DNA of 60,627 nucleotides from Planctomycetia bacterium (GCA_021413845.1 JAIOPP010000051.1:1-60627), one strand, 5' to 3'. Positions 17,818 through 27,321 are shown, numbered from the stretch's first letter. Numbers and translations are program-made. Notes: generated by a model from the letters alone, not told the origin.

Positions 17818-19007
17818 AGCATGCGCTCCAAAATGAGTTGTAGTTCATCGCTTGCGATCGGACGAGGATTTCCGTTGAGGCTATTTCCTTTCGACCCTGC
17901 GACGAGCGCCGGAAGCTGCTCTTTACGGACCCCGAGTTCGCCGAGCGTGCGGGGGACCTGGAGCGAGCGGCATAGCTCGGCGACTCGATCGACGAGGGCC
18001 TGCGCGGCCGAGGCGTCGTCGGCAATGGAAAGATTCAACGAATAGCGAGCGAGCCGGGCGAGATCGGCTTGCGATGTTTCACGATTCGCCGCCAACGCCG
18101 CCGGCAACATGACGGCACAAGCTAGACCGTGGGGAACGCGACAGATGACGCCGAGCGCAGCCGCGACTCCATGCGCCAGGCCGAGTCCGGAGTTGGCGAG
18201 CGCCATCCCGGAGAACAACGCCGCCTGGGCCATCGCTTCGCGCGCCGGGCGGTTCGTGCCGTCGCGCACGGCTTGCTCGACGGCCGGCAGCGCGAGCCGG
18301 AGGCCTTCAAGGCAGAGCGCCTGCGGGATCGGGCGGGCATTGCGCGTGATGAAGGCTTCGATGAGTTGCGTGATCGCGTCCATGCCGGTCCAAGCGGTTG
18401 TTTCCGGCGACAGACCGACGCTCAACTCCGGATCGACGAGCACGATGCGCGGCACCAGCCGCGGGTCGCGCAAGCTCTTCTTAAAAGCCGGTTCATACGA
18501 CGAGATCACGGCATTCTTCGTCGCTTCCGTGCCGGTGCCGCCGGTGGTCGGCAGCGCCATGATCGGAAGCGGCGGCACGACGAGCTGATAGCCCCGTCCG
18601 ACTCCTTCGAGGTAATCGACGACACGCGGAGGCGTGCCGGTCACGGCATCGGCATCTTGAGTCGCCATCGCTGCGACAGCCTTGGCAAGATCGATGGCGG
18701 AGCCGCCGCCGACGGCGACGAGAAAATCCCCCTCGCGCAGTCCGGCTTGCTTCAAGAGGGCTGTCGCCTCATCGACGTCGGTCGTCAGAGGTTCGTGAGA
18801 GATCGTGGCGAGGGGAGAGACCTCGATGCCCGACGCCTCTAGAGCAGCGGTGAGTTCCGCAATGGCGCCGCTCCGGGCGAGCGTGCGCGAGCCCACGACC
18901 AGGAAAGCGCGGCGGCCGAGCGTTGCGGCCAACGGGCCCGCCTCGGTGCGACGTCCCCAGCCGAAGACGATCCGTTGCGGTGAAAAGAAATCGAACGGCG
19001 CAGACAT
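17814..19007 (-). CDS. Iron-type (group III) alcohol dehydrogenase
   Basis: 397 residues from ATG 19007; frame upstream of that is antisense-like and non-conserved. The Rossmann part shows AVGGGSAIDLAKAVA (98-112) and PTTGGTGTEATKNAVI (153-168). The metal site has Asp210 (GMDAITQ), His279 (LAHGVAAALG) and His293 (VPHGLACA). The usual first His (DAxTH) is Gln214 here. Such a Gln occurs, as far as I recall, in a subfamily of these enzymes, so activity with another metal geometry is possible. It should oxidise an alcohol or reduce an aldehyde with NAD(P). It forms an overlapping pair with the PfkB kinase. Confidence 0.87.
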   Translation of the reverse strand: MSAPFDFFSPQRIVFGWGRRTEAGPLAATLGRRAFLVVGSRTLARSGAIAELTAALEASGIEVSPLATISHEPLTTDVDEATALLKQAGLREGDFLVAVGGGSAIDLAKAVAAMATQDADAVTGTPPRVVDYLEGVGRGYQLVVPPLPIMALPTTGGTGTEATKNAVISSYEPAFKKSLRDPRLVPRIVLVDPELSVGLSPETTAWTGMDAITQLIEAFITRNARPIPQALCLEGLRLALPAVEQAVRDGTNRPAREAMAQAALFSGMALANSGLGLAHGVAAALGVICRVPHGLACAVMLPAALAANRETSQADLARLARYSLNLSIADDASAAQALVDRVAELCRSLQVPRTLGELGVRKEQLPALVAGSKGNSLNGNPRPIASDELQLILERML

Positions 19008-19033
19008 GCTGGAATCCGCAGCGAGGTGTCGCG

Positions 19034-20188
19034 CTAGCGCGGTTTGATGGCGTTGGGACCGACCCATTCGTCCCACGAGGCATCGTACCCGTCGAAATGA
19101 ATGTAGTGCAACCCATACCAGGTCTTGAGGATCGTTCCCTTCTCCCACTTTTTGTCGTCTTCGGAATAGACTTGCACCTTGGTATCGACTGCGTAAACCT
19201 TCGGGACGTATTCACGAATTCGATCGGTCGGGAGCCATTCGTCGTACTCTTCGCCGTAATTCGTGTAATGCACTTTCGAGCGCCCGGTCTCGGCGTCGAT
19301 GATCTTCGCCTTGTACCACTTTCCTTCCGAAAGCGCCTCAACTCGCCGGCCAGTGCCCGGCTTGGGAATCGTTTTCACGCGGGCGACGGGGGAATCGGAC
19401 GGGAACTCGCCGGTGGTGATGAACATCGACTTTTGGCCTTCGATGAACGCCATCTCCAACTCGATGTATCGAGCCGCTTCGTGCAGTTGCACCACGGAAT
19501 CCGCGTTCGAGTCGGCGGCCGGCGTGCCGCGGAAGGCTTGAAGCAGCGAATCGGTGAACGTCCAGTTGCCGGTCGAAAGATTATGTGAGTACGACGACGT
19601 GAGACAAGCGAACGAAACTCGACCGGCGGCGTGGCGGCCGGCTTCATCGTAGAGTGCGCCGGAGTGGCAACAGTCGGCGATCATGACGGCGCGATCGCCG
19701 CGGAACTTGTTTTGGATCGTCTTGAAGATCGAAGCGACGTTCCAAGCGGAGGAGTCTTCTTCGCCGGCATCGTAGTTGGCGAAATAGGTGCTGCCGGTTT
19801 CTTCGTCGCGCGAGCCGTGGCCGGCGAAATAAAAGATGAGCAAGTCGCCGGGCTTCGAAGCGGCCAGCACCTTGCGTAACTCTTCGAGAATGTGCGCCTT
19901 CGTCGCTGCGGAATCTTTAAGGAACACGATTCGTTCTTCAGGGATGCCGATCTTGCGAAAATGATTGACGAGTCGCACGTCGGCCCGATTGGCTTGCTGG
20001 TCGGGAAACGAGCTATAAATCTCGGGATGCTTCCATTCCAAGAGGCCGACGGCGAAGACCGTCGTCTTCTCGAGCTTCCAATTGAACGGATGCACGACCT
20101 CGGCGGCACGGGCCGTGTCGAACGGTGCGACAAGCAAGCAGATGGATGCCGCGAGAACGGCGAAGTCGACGAGGGAAGAGATGCGCAT
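19034..20188 (-). CDS. Secreted metacaspase (peptidase C14) with two Tudor-knot-like domains
   Basis: 384 residues from ATG 20188, which begins a good signal peptide (about 1-28, ending DTARA/A); ATG 20254 would add 22 polar residues. The caspase-like domain spans about 40-260 with catalytic His124 in YFAGHGS and Cys174 in IADCCHSG, both in the standard context for metacaspases. Residues about 281-322 and 334-384 are two related small barrels with the pattern W-(Y/E)-K-(A/G)-x-I ... (V/I)-H-(Y/F) ... DEW(L/V), as in Tudor-knot/chromo-barrel domains. A signal peptide on a protein with such domains is odd, and the ligand is unknown. The gene is divergent from the alpha-2-macroglobulin gene. Confidence 0.88.
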   Translation of the reverse strand: MRISSLVDFAVLAASICLLVAPFDTARAAEVVHPFNWKLEKTTVFAVGLLEWKHPEIYSSFPDQQANRADVRLVNHFRKIGIPEERIVFLKDSAATKAHILEELRKVLAASKPGDLLIFYFAGHGSRDEETGSTYFANYDAGEEDSSAWNVASIFKTIQNKFRGDRAVMIADCCHSGALYDEAGRHAAGRVSFACLTSSYSHNLSTGNWTFTDSLLQAFRGTPAADSNADSVVQLHEAARYIELEMAFIEGQKSMFITTGEFPSDSPVARVKTIPKPGTGRRVEALSEGKWYKAKIIDAETGRSKVHYTNYGEEYDEWLPTDRIREYVPKVYAVDTKVQVYSEDDKKWEKGTILKTWYGLHYIHFDGYDASWDEWVGPNAIKPR

Positions 20189-20254
20189 GCGAGTGCTGAG
20201 CGCTCGCGAAGGGGTTGCTTGAGAATTGGCGTCGAGCTCATGGAGGCGGATCAT

Positions 20255-20585
20255 AGATGGATAGCCTGCTACCTGAAAAACGGATCGAACGACGACTTAA
20301 GAAGGGGATATCACGCTGGTTCCCGGCAAGTTTTGTTCTACCGGACGAAGCCTAAAAACGCATTATCAGCCTCGCGCGAGACGCAATAATTCCGGCGACG
20401 ACCGGGCCGCCGTGAGTGGCGGGACGGCGGGCGTCGGCTATAAAGATGGCGAAACGGTAAGGGTCTAGGAACTTTTTCCCGGTTCAGATCGTCGAAGACC
20501 GCGATACCGAAGCTAAAAACGGTTGGAAGCCTCGATTCGTACGTCGCACTCCCCAGACATCAGCATTCCCGAATAGGTCTCAATT
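20255..20585. other. Divergent intergenic region of metacaspase and macroglobulin
   Basis: About 330 bases (nearly 400 if the metacaspase starts at 20188) between divergent starts. It contains the candidate ECF-type promoter described separately. No gene-like frame and no clear hairpin terminator are seen. Confidence 0.55.
20468..20496 (+). promoter_or_regulatory. Candidate ECF-sigma promoter upstream of the macroglobulin gene
   Basis: GGAACTT at 20468-20474 matches the classic -35 of sigma-E-like ECF factors. Sixteen bases later comes GTCGAA (20491-20496), a plausible ECF -10. The gene starts about 90 bases downstream. This is a motif match by eye only. Confidence 0.25.
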
Positions 20586-23500
20586 ATGCGTCCTTCGAAT
20601 ACTCTCGGCTCAGCTCTCGCAGGTCGGACGTGGTCGACGAAATCGTTGACGGCGGCCTTGATCGGCATGGCGATTCTAACGACGGCGTGGCTCGTTCGGG
20701 CAGCCGCGCCGGCCGACGTTACCGATCTCGCGGCTACGGCGAATAAACAATTCAATGCGGGGAACGTGAAAGACGCCTACGACAACTATCGCAAAGTCTT
20801 GATCGATCCTCGTTACGAAGGGGCGGACGTTGGGACGATTCTCTCGAACGCGCTCCAAGCTTTGCAACGCCTGAATCGGGTTCCGGAAACCGACGCGTTG
20901 TTCGAAGAAATCATCCGAGTGCATGCCAAGCAGCGCACGATTCTCGCCACTATGGCCGCGAGCTACCTCACTGCCAGGCAAGACGGCTTCATCGTCGCCG
21001 GTAAATTCGAGCGAGGGAATCACCGCGGCGGGGGTGAATACGCACAGGCCACGGAGCGAGATCGGGTGCGCAGTTTGCAACTCTATCTGCAAGCGGTGCC
21101 GCTATTCGACGACGCCGGCGCCGACGAGAAGGGGGGCTTCTACATGCAAATGTCGCGAGCCGTGCTCGGCAACCGCGGCTACTACGAATCGTGGAAGCTG
21201 CAAGCCCTCACCGATCTGACGAAGCTTCCCGACTACCAGCTCGGCTACAACTACCACGGCGGGAACGACACAGGCGCGCCGGTAAGCGCCGACGGTACGC
21301 CGGTGTACTACGAAGTGCCCGCATCGTGGGCCGATGCGAAAAGCGACGGACAGCGCTGGCGCTGGGCCATGCACATGGCGGCGCAAGCCGGCGATGGCTT
21401 GAAGAAAGAGGTCGCCAAAACCTACGCCTCGTTCTTGTTGCACCAGTTCGGCACGCAAACCATGGCGGCCTACGGCCAATGGTTCGGAGCTTACGAGAAG
21501 GACGACGCCAAGGATCGTCCGCAGACGTTCGCGCTGCATACGCTTACGGACGACGAGACCATCGCGCGACTGGCCACCGGCGTCAAACGGTTCAAGCTTC
21601 CCGACGAACACAACCCGATCAAGATCTACAAGCAACTCGCCGACGGCACCGACTGGGGCGCCTCGGAAGCCAGTGCGCAGCTCGCGGCGATCTATGAAAA
21701 CCGGCGCCAATTCGTGACGGCGGCCGAATGGTGGGAGAAGGCCGCGAAGCTGACCTCGGGCGATGTGCGACGCCAATACGAAGCGCGACGCACTCAGATC
21801 GTCGGTAATTGGGGGACGTTCGAGACTACCGAAGTGCAGCCCGGGGGGACGGGAGCGAAGCTCGAATTCCGGTTCCGCAACGCCGGCGCGGTCCAGTTTA
21901 CCGCCCATGCATTGAAGTACGAAAAACTTCTCGATGACGTGAAGAAGTATCTCAAGAGCGCACCGCGCCAACTCGATTGGCAGAAGATCAACATCGAGCA
22001 AGTCGGCTACCGGATCGTCGAGCAGAACCAAAACGAATACATCGGTGCCGAAGCGGCGACATGGAAACTGGAGCTCCAGCCCCGGCCGAACCACTTCGAT
22101 AGCCGAATTACGATCGCCACGCCGCTACAAAAAGCGGGGGCCTATCTCGTTCGCGCCAAGCTGGCCGACGGCAACGAGAGCCGCATCGTCGTTTGGATTG
22201 CCGACACCGTGATCGTAAAGAAGCCGCTCGACGATAAGACGCTGCTCTACGTCGCCGACGCCGTGACCGGAGCGCCGATTCCCAAGGCCGACATCGAAAT
22301 GTTCGGCTACCGGCAACGCCAGGTCAACGTGCCGATTGCAGGCGTTCACTGGACCATCGACGTCTCGAACGTCGCCGAAAAAACCGGCGACGACGGTCAG
22401 GTGCAACTCGCTTACAACGAATCACAGCGACAGTTCAATTGGCTGATGATCGCGCGTACGCCCGATGGCCGGCTCGCGCATTATGGGTTCGCTTCGGTGT
22501 GGAACGGCCGCATCTACGATCAGCAATATGAAGCCGTCAAAGCTTACGGCATCACCGATCGGCCGGTGTATCGTCCTGCACAAAAAGTGCAGTATAAGTT
22601 TTGGATTCGCCAAGCGAAGTACGATCTGACCGAGGCCGACTCCGCGAAGTACGCGAACACCGATTTCACGCTTCAAATCAACGATCCGCAAGGAACCGTG
22701 GCCTGGAACAAGCGGATCAAGAGCGACAAATTCGGCGGAATCTCGGGCGAATACGAATTGCCGAGCGAAGCCAAACTCGGCAATTATCAACTTTCGGTTC
22801 AAGGCTACGGCGGCATGTCGTTCCGAGTCGAGGAGTACAAGAAGCCGGAATTCGAAGTTACCGTGCAAGCGCCGACCGAGCCGATCAAGCTCGGCGACAA
22901 GGTCACGGCCGAAGTGCAAGCGAAGTATTATTTCGGCGCTCCGGTCGTGAATGCCAAAGTGAAGTACAAGGTGCAGCGCTCGCCGCATGATGCCCGCTGG
23001 TTTCCGCTGGCGCGTTGGGATTGGATGTACGGTCGCGGCTACTGGTGGTTCGCTTACGACTATTCGTGGTATCCCGGCTTCAAACAGTGGGGCTGCCTTC
23101 GACCGACGCCGTGGTGGTGGCAAGGTCAATCGGAGCCGCCGGAATTGGTCGCGGAACGAGAAGCCGAGATCGGTCCCGACGGGAAGTTGAAAATCGAGAT
23201 CGATACTTCGCTGGCCGCCGAAATTCACGGCGACGAAGACCATCGCTACGAGATTACGGCGGAAGTCGTCGACGAGTCGCGGCGCACGATCGTCGGTTCG
23301 GGGCAAGTCCTCGTGGCGCGTCGGCCGTTCAAAGTCTTCACCTGGGTCGATCGTGGACACTACGACGTCGGTGATACCGTTCACGCCCACTTTTCGGCTC
23401 ATACGCTCGACGACAAGCCGGTGAGCGGTAAAGGGAAATTGAAGCTGCTCTCGATCGGCTACGACGAGAAGCGCCTGCCGAAAGAGACCGTGGCTCAAGA

Positions 23501-26500
23501 ATGGGATCTCGCTACCGATGCCGAAGGGCACGCCGAGATGCAAATCAAGGCTTCGGCGGCCGGGCAGTATCGCCTCTCCTACGAGTTGACGGACGCTAAG
23601 GGGAACAAGGAAGAAGGGGGCTACGTCTTCACCGTCATGGGGGAAGGGAACGATGGCGCGCAGTTCCGTTTCAACTCCGTGGAGCTTGTGCCCGACAAGC
23701 GCGAATATAAAGCCGGCGATAAGGTACGGCTGCAAGTGAACACCGATCGTCTCGGCTCGACCGTGCTCCTTTTCGTGCGCCCGACGAACGGCATCTATCT
23801 TCCGCCGCAGCTCTTGCGCATCGCGGGCCGCAGCACCTTCGTCGAGATCACGACGGCCGTAAAAGACATGCCGAACTTCTTCGTCGAAGCCGTGACCATC
23901 GCCGACGGCAAGCTGCACACCGAGACGAAAGAAATCGTCGTGCCGCCGGAATCGCGCGTGGTCGACGTAAAGATCACGCCGTCGAAAGAGACCTACAAGC
24001 CGGGCGAAGCGGCCGAGATCAAGCTTTCGCTCCTCGGCCCCGACGGACGCGCGTTCGTCGGACAAACGGTCGTGGCCGTGTACGACAAGTCGGTCGAATA
24101 TATTTCCGGCGGCTCGAACGTGCCGGACATTAAAGCGTTTTTCTGGAAGTGGCGCCGGCAACATTACCCGCGCACGGAATCGAGCCTTTCGATTCAATCC
24201 GGCAATCTGATGAAGAGCGGAGAAGTCGGGCTCAACGACATCGGCGTATTCGGCGGCTCGATCGCCGACGACCTTGATACCGACGAACGGAAAGACGGAG
24301 CCGGCTTCGGCCGTGGAGGGAAGGGGCAAGTTCCGGGTCGGGCCTTGAAGGCCATGATGCGCAACGGCGCGGCGATGGGCGGTGGCTATGCCGCTGCACC
24401 CGCGGGTGCCCCTATGGCCGCCTCGGCACCGATGGACGCTTTGGCGAAGTCGGAAAGCTCCGCTTATGGGTCGGATAAAAACGGTCTCGCCGAACTACAA
24501 CAGGCAGGACAAGCCGGTCAGCCGAACGTGCAGCCGACGATTCGCTCGAACTTCGCCGACACCGCGCTCTGGATCGGCGCCCTGGAAACCAACAGCGACG
24601 GCATCGCCACGGCAAAGCTCAACATGCCGGAAAATCTGACCTCTTGGAAAATTCGGACCTGGGCGATGGGGGCAGGCACGAACGTCGGCGAGGCCTCGCG
24701 CGAAGTCGTGACGACGAAGAACCTGCTCGTCAGGCTTCAAGCTCCCCGCTTCTTCGTCGAGAAAGACGAAGTCGTGCTGTCGGCGAACGTGCATAACTAT
24801 TTGAAGACGAAGAAGAGCGTGCAAGTCGTACTCGAACTCGAAGGGCCGACGCTCAAGCCGCTCGACGAATCGACGCGTACGATCGAGATCGAAGCCGGCG
24901 GTGAGATGCGCGTCGATTGGCGCGTCAAAGCCGTGGCCGAAGGGGAAGCCGTCGTGCGGATGAAAGGCCTCACCGACGAAGAATCGGATGCCGTCGAGAT
25001 GAAGTTCCCGGTCTACGTCCACGGCATGCTCAAGACCGAATCGTTCTCGGGCGTGGTTCGTCCGGAAGACACGTCGGGAAAGATCACGTTCACCGTGCCC
25101 GATCAGCGGCGCGTCGAACGCTCGCGATTGGAAGTTCGCTACTCGCCGACCCTCGCCGGAGCGATGGTCGATGCGCTGCCGTACCTCGTCGACTATCCCT
25201 ACGGCTGCACGGAGCAAACGCTCAGCCGATTCTTGCCGGCCGCGATTACTCAGAAGATCCTGATCGACATGCAGCTCGATCTCAAAAAGATCCAAGCCAA
25301 GCGAACGAATCTCAACGCGCAAGAAATCGGCGACGACCGGAAGCGCGCCGAGCAATGGAAGCAGTTCGATCGCAATCCGGTGTTCGATCAAAGCGAAGTC
25401 GCGAAGATGGTGAAAGCCGGCGTGCAACGCCTCACCGATATGCAATGCTCCGACGGCGGCTGGGGTTGGTTCTCGGGCTACGGCGAGCACTCCTATCCGC
25501 ATACGACCGCCTACGTCGTCCACGGCTTCCAAATGGCTCTGGAGAACGACGTACCGCTATTGCCCGGCGTGTTGGATCGGGGTATCCAGTGGCTCGTGCG
25601 TTATCAAGCCGAGCAAGTTCGGTTGCTCAAGAATTACCAGAACAAAGCCAAAACCGATTTCAAAGCGAAAGCCGACAACCTCGACGCGTTCGTCTTCATG
25701 GTCCTAGTCGATGCGGGCCAGAAGAGCGGAGAGATGCTCGCCTTTCTCGATCGCGATCGACCGGAGTTGTCCGTATATGCGTTGTCGATGTACGGCCTGG
25801 CGCTGCATAAGCTGGCCGAGGCGGACAAACTCGCCGAGGTCCTGAAGAACATCAGTCAGTATGTGGTCGAAGACGATGAAAACCAGACCGCGTATCTCAA
25901 CCTGCCCGACAACAATTACTGGTGGAATTGGTACGGCAGCGAGAATGAAGCGATGGCCTACTACTTGAAGCTGCTGTCGAAGACGGACCCGAAGGGGCGG
26001 GTGGCGCCGCGGCTCGTGAAGTACCTGCTCAACAACAGAAAGCACGGCTCCTACTGGAAGAGCACGCGCGACACGGCCCTCTGCATCGAATCGCTTGCCG
26101 ACTATCTCAAAGCGTCGGGAGAGTCGAAGCCCGCCCTGACGATCGAGGTATGGCTCGACGTCACGAAGCGTAAGGAAGTCAAAGTCGACGCGGAAAACCT
26201 CTTCTCGTTCGATAACAAGTTCGTGCTTGAAGGAGCGGAAGTCGCGTCGGGAAGACACACGCTCGAGCTTCGCAAACGCGGCGCAGGACCGATCTACTTC
26301 AACGCTTACCAAACCGATTTCACTCTGGAAGACTTCATCACTAAGGCCGGTCTGGAAGTTAAAGTCGAGCGCAAGTTCTACAAGCTGGTGCGCGTGAAGG
26401 CCGAGGCGCTCGTGGCCGGTGCTCGTGGGCAAGCGGTTACGCAGAATGTCGAGAAGTTCGAACGACAAGAGATCCCGAATCTCGGCACGCTCAAGAGCGG

Positions 26501-26825
26501 CGACGTTGTCGAAGTGGAACTGGAAATCGAAAGCAAGAACGACTACGAATATCTCGTCTTCGAGGATATGAAGGCCGGCGGCTTCGAGCCGGTCGACGTT
26601 CGCAGCGGCTACAACGGCAACGGACTCGGAGCCTATATGGAACTTCGCGACGAACGAGTTTGCCTCTTTACGCGAGTGCTGCCGCGCGGCAAGCACAGCG
26701 TTTCCTATAAGATCCGCGCCGAGATCCCGGGCAAGTTCAGCGCCTTACCGACCCGCGCGTCGGCGATGTACGCTCCGGAACTGAAAGCCAACTCCGACGA
26801 AATGAAACTCGGCATCGAGGATTAA
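20586..26825 (+). CDS. Bacterial alpha-2-macroglobulin with thioester motif
   Basis: 2079 residues. A hydrophobic signal segment (about 20-40) exports it. Residues about 45-130 are TPR-like. Macroglobulin domains begin near residue 545 (KTLLYVADAVTGAPIPKADI) and 656 (ITDRPVYRPAQKVQYKFWIR). A Gly/Ala/Met-rich segment (about 1235-1305) could be a bait region. The A2M domain starts near 1328 (LWIGALETNSDGIATAKLNM). The thioester motif is Cys1541-Thr-Glu-Gln1544 within YPYGCTEQT, so the Cys-Gln thioester should form. The complement-like toroid follows (DGGWGWFSGYGEHSYPHTTA). Such proteins trap foreign proteases at the cell surface. It is divergent from the metacaspase, and a HEAT protein follows by 58 bases. 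Confidence 0.93.
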   Translation: MRPSNTLGSALAGRTWSTKSLTAALIGMAILTTAWLVRAAAPADVTDLAATANKQFNAGNVKDAYDNYRKVLIDPRYEGADVGTILSNALQALQRLNRVPETDALFEEIIRVHAKQRTILATMAASYLTARQDGFIVAGKFERGNHRGGGEYAQATERDRVRSLQLYLQAVPLFDDAGADEKGGFYMQMSRAVLGNRGYYESWKLQALTDLTKLPDYQLGYNYHGGNDTGAPVSADGTPVYYEVPASWADAKSDGQRWRWAMHMAAQAGDGLKKEVAKTYASFLLHQFGTQTMAAYGQWFGAYEKDDAKDRPQTFALHTLTDDETIARLATGVKRFKLPDEHNPIKIYKQLADGTDWGASEASAQLAAIYENRRQFVTAAEWWEKAAKLTSGDVRRQYEARRTQIVGNWGTFETTEVQPGGTGAKLEFRFRNAGAVQFTAHALKYEKLLDDVKKYLKSAPRQLDWQKINIEQVGYRIVEQNQNEYIGAEAATWKLELQPRPNHFDSRITIATPLQKAGAYLVRAKLADGNESRIVVWIADTVIVKKPLDDKTLLYVADAVTGAPIPKADIEMFGYRQRQVNVPIAGVHWTIDVSNVAEKTGDDGQVQLAYNESQRQFNWLMIARTPDGRLAHYGFASVWNGRIYDQQYEAVKAYGITDRPVYRPAQKVQYKFWIRQAKYDLTEADSAKYANTDFTLQINDPQGTVAWNKRIKSDKFGGISGEYELPSEAKLGNYQLSVQGYGGMSFRVEEYKKPEFEVTVQAPTEPIKLGDKVTAEVQAKYYFGAPVVNAKVKYKVQRSPHDARWFPLARWDWMYGRGYWWFAYDYSWYPGFKQWGCLRPTPWWWQGQSEPPELVAEREAEIGPDGKLKIEIDTSLAAEIHGDEDHRYEITAEVVDESRRTIVGSGQVLVARRPFKVFTWVDRGHYDVGDTVHAHFSAHTLDDKPVSGKGKLKLLSIGYDEKRLPKETVAQEWDLATDAEGHAEMQIKASAAGQYRLSYELTDAKGNKEEGGYVFTVMGEGNDGAQFRFNSVELVPDKREYKAGDKVRLQVNTDRLGSTVLLFVRPTNGIYLPPQLLRIAGRSTFVEITTAVKDMPNFFVEAVTIADGKLHTETKEIVVPPESRVVDVKITPSKETYKPGEAAEIKLSLLGPDGRAFVGQTVVAVYDKSVEYISGGSNVPDIKAFFWKWRRQHYPRTESSLSIQSGNLMKSGEVGLNDIGVFGGSIADDLDTDERKDGAGFGRGGKGQVPGRALKAMMRNGAAMGGGYAAAPAGAPMAASAPMDALAKSESSAYGSDKNGLAELQQAGQAGQPNVQPTIRSNFADTALWIGALETNSDGIATAKLNMPENLTSWKIRTWAMGAGTNVGEASREVVTTKNLLVRLQAPRFFVEKDEVVLSANVHNYLKTKKSVQVVLELEGPTLKPLDESTRTIEIEAGGEMRVDWRVKAVAEGEAVVRMKGLTDEESDAVEMKFPVYVHGMLKTESFSGVVRPEDTSGKITFTVPDQRRVERSRLEVRYSPTLAGAMVDALPYLVDYPYGCTEQTLSRFLPAAITQKILIDMQLDLKKIQAKRTNLNAQEIGDDRKRAEQWKQFDRNPVFDQSEVAKMVKAGVQRLTDMQCSDGGWGWFSGYGEHSYPHTTAYVVHGFQMALENDVPLLPGVLDRGIQWLVRYQAEQVRLLKNYQNKAKTDFKAKADNLDAFVFMVLVDAGQKSGEMLAFLDRDRPELSVYALSMYGLALHKLAEADKLAEVLKNISQYVVEDDENQTAYLNLPDNNYWWNWYGSENEAMAYYLKLLSKTDPKGRVAPRLVKYLLNNRKHGSYWKSTRDTALCIESLADYLKASGESKPALTIEVWLDVTKRKEVKVDAENLFSFDNKFVLEGAEVASGRHTLELRKRGAGPIYFNAYQTDFTLEDFITKAGLEVKVERKFYKLVRVKAEALVAGARGQAVTQNVEKFERQEIPNLGTLKSGDVVEVELEIESKNDYEYLVFEDMKAGGFEPVDVRSGYNGNGLGAYMELRDERVCLFTRVLPRGKHSVSYKIRAEIPGKFSALPTRASAMYAPELKANSDEMKLGIED

Positions 26826-26830
26826 GAATA

Positions 26831-26858
26831 GGGATCAGGGGTCAGAGGTCGGGGGTCA
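26831..26858 (+). repeat. Short tandem heptamers GGGGTCA
   Basis: Four degenerate 7-base units (GGGATCA, GGGGTCA, GAGGTCG, GGGGTCA) lie directly after the macroglobulin stop and before the HEAT gene. Similar GGGTCAG-type strings are, to my recollection, common between genes in planctomycete genomes. The function is unknown. Confidence 0.6.
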
Positions 26859-26883
26859 GGGTTGTAAGCGCAGCGGAGAACTC

Positions 26884-27321
26884 ATGAGCATCGAGACCGA
26901 CGTCGCCGCTTGGCTCATCCAGCTTAAGTCGACCTCGGCCGGCCAACGCGCCGATGCGGCTCGGCACTTCGCCACGTTGGGGGAGCACGTCGCAGCGGTC
27001 GCAGCGGCGATTCCCTTAGTCGAGGCTTGCGCCGACTCCGATGATCAGGTTCGCCAATGGGCCGAAGCGGCGCTCGAAAGCTTCGGCCCACCCCGAGTAA
27101 AAGACGTCGTTCCGCTCGCAGCGTTGGCGGGTCGCGAGAATCTAAGCCAAGCATTCTGGGCGGCGACGCTGCTCGGCCGTCTCGGGCAGTGCGCAGCCGG
27201 CGCGTGCGATGCGCTCCAGCAAGTCGCCGCGACGCACGCCGATGCCGCAGTCGCCAAGCGTGCCGCTTGGGCACTGGGCAAGATCGGCACCGGACCTAAG
27301 AATCGAACGGTGGACACTTAG
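26884..27321 (+). CDS. HEAT-repeat protein
   Basis: 145 residues made of two to three HEAT-like helix pairs: RADAARHFATLGEHVAAVAA, VEACADSDDQVRQWAEAALE, and AAVAKRAAWALGKIG at the end. There is no signal peptide, so it is cytoplasmic. HEAT repeats bind proteins; there is no catalytic motif. The gene follows the macroglobulin gene by 58 bases on the same strand and may be read from the same promoter, though the heptamer repeats lie between them. The partner is unknown. Confidence 0.75.
   Translation: MSIETDVAAWLIQLKSTSAGQRADAARHFATLGEHVAAVAAAIPLVEACADSDDQVRQWAEAALESFGPPRVKDVVPLAALAGRENLSQAFWAATLLGRLGQCAAGACDALQQVAATHADAAVAKRAAWALGKIGTGPKNRTVDT

Noticed and set aside
22422..24329. A 635-codon open frame on the minus strand inside the macroglobulin gene
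   Set aside because: It is the antisense shadow of strongly biased GC-rich codons. Its translation is Arg/His/Val-rich without domains, while the plus strand encodes clear macroglobulin domains.
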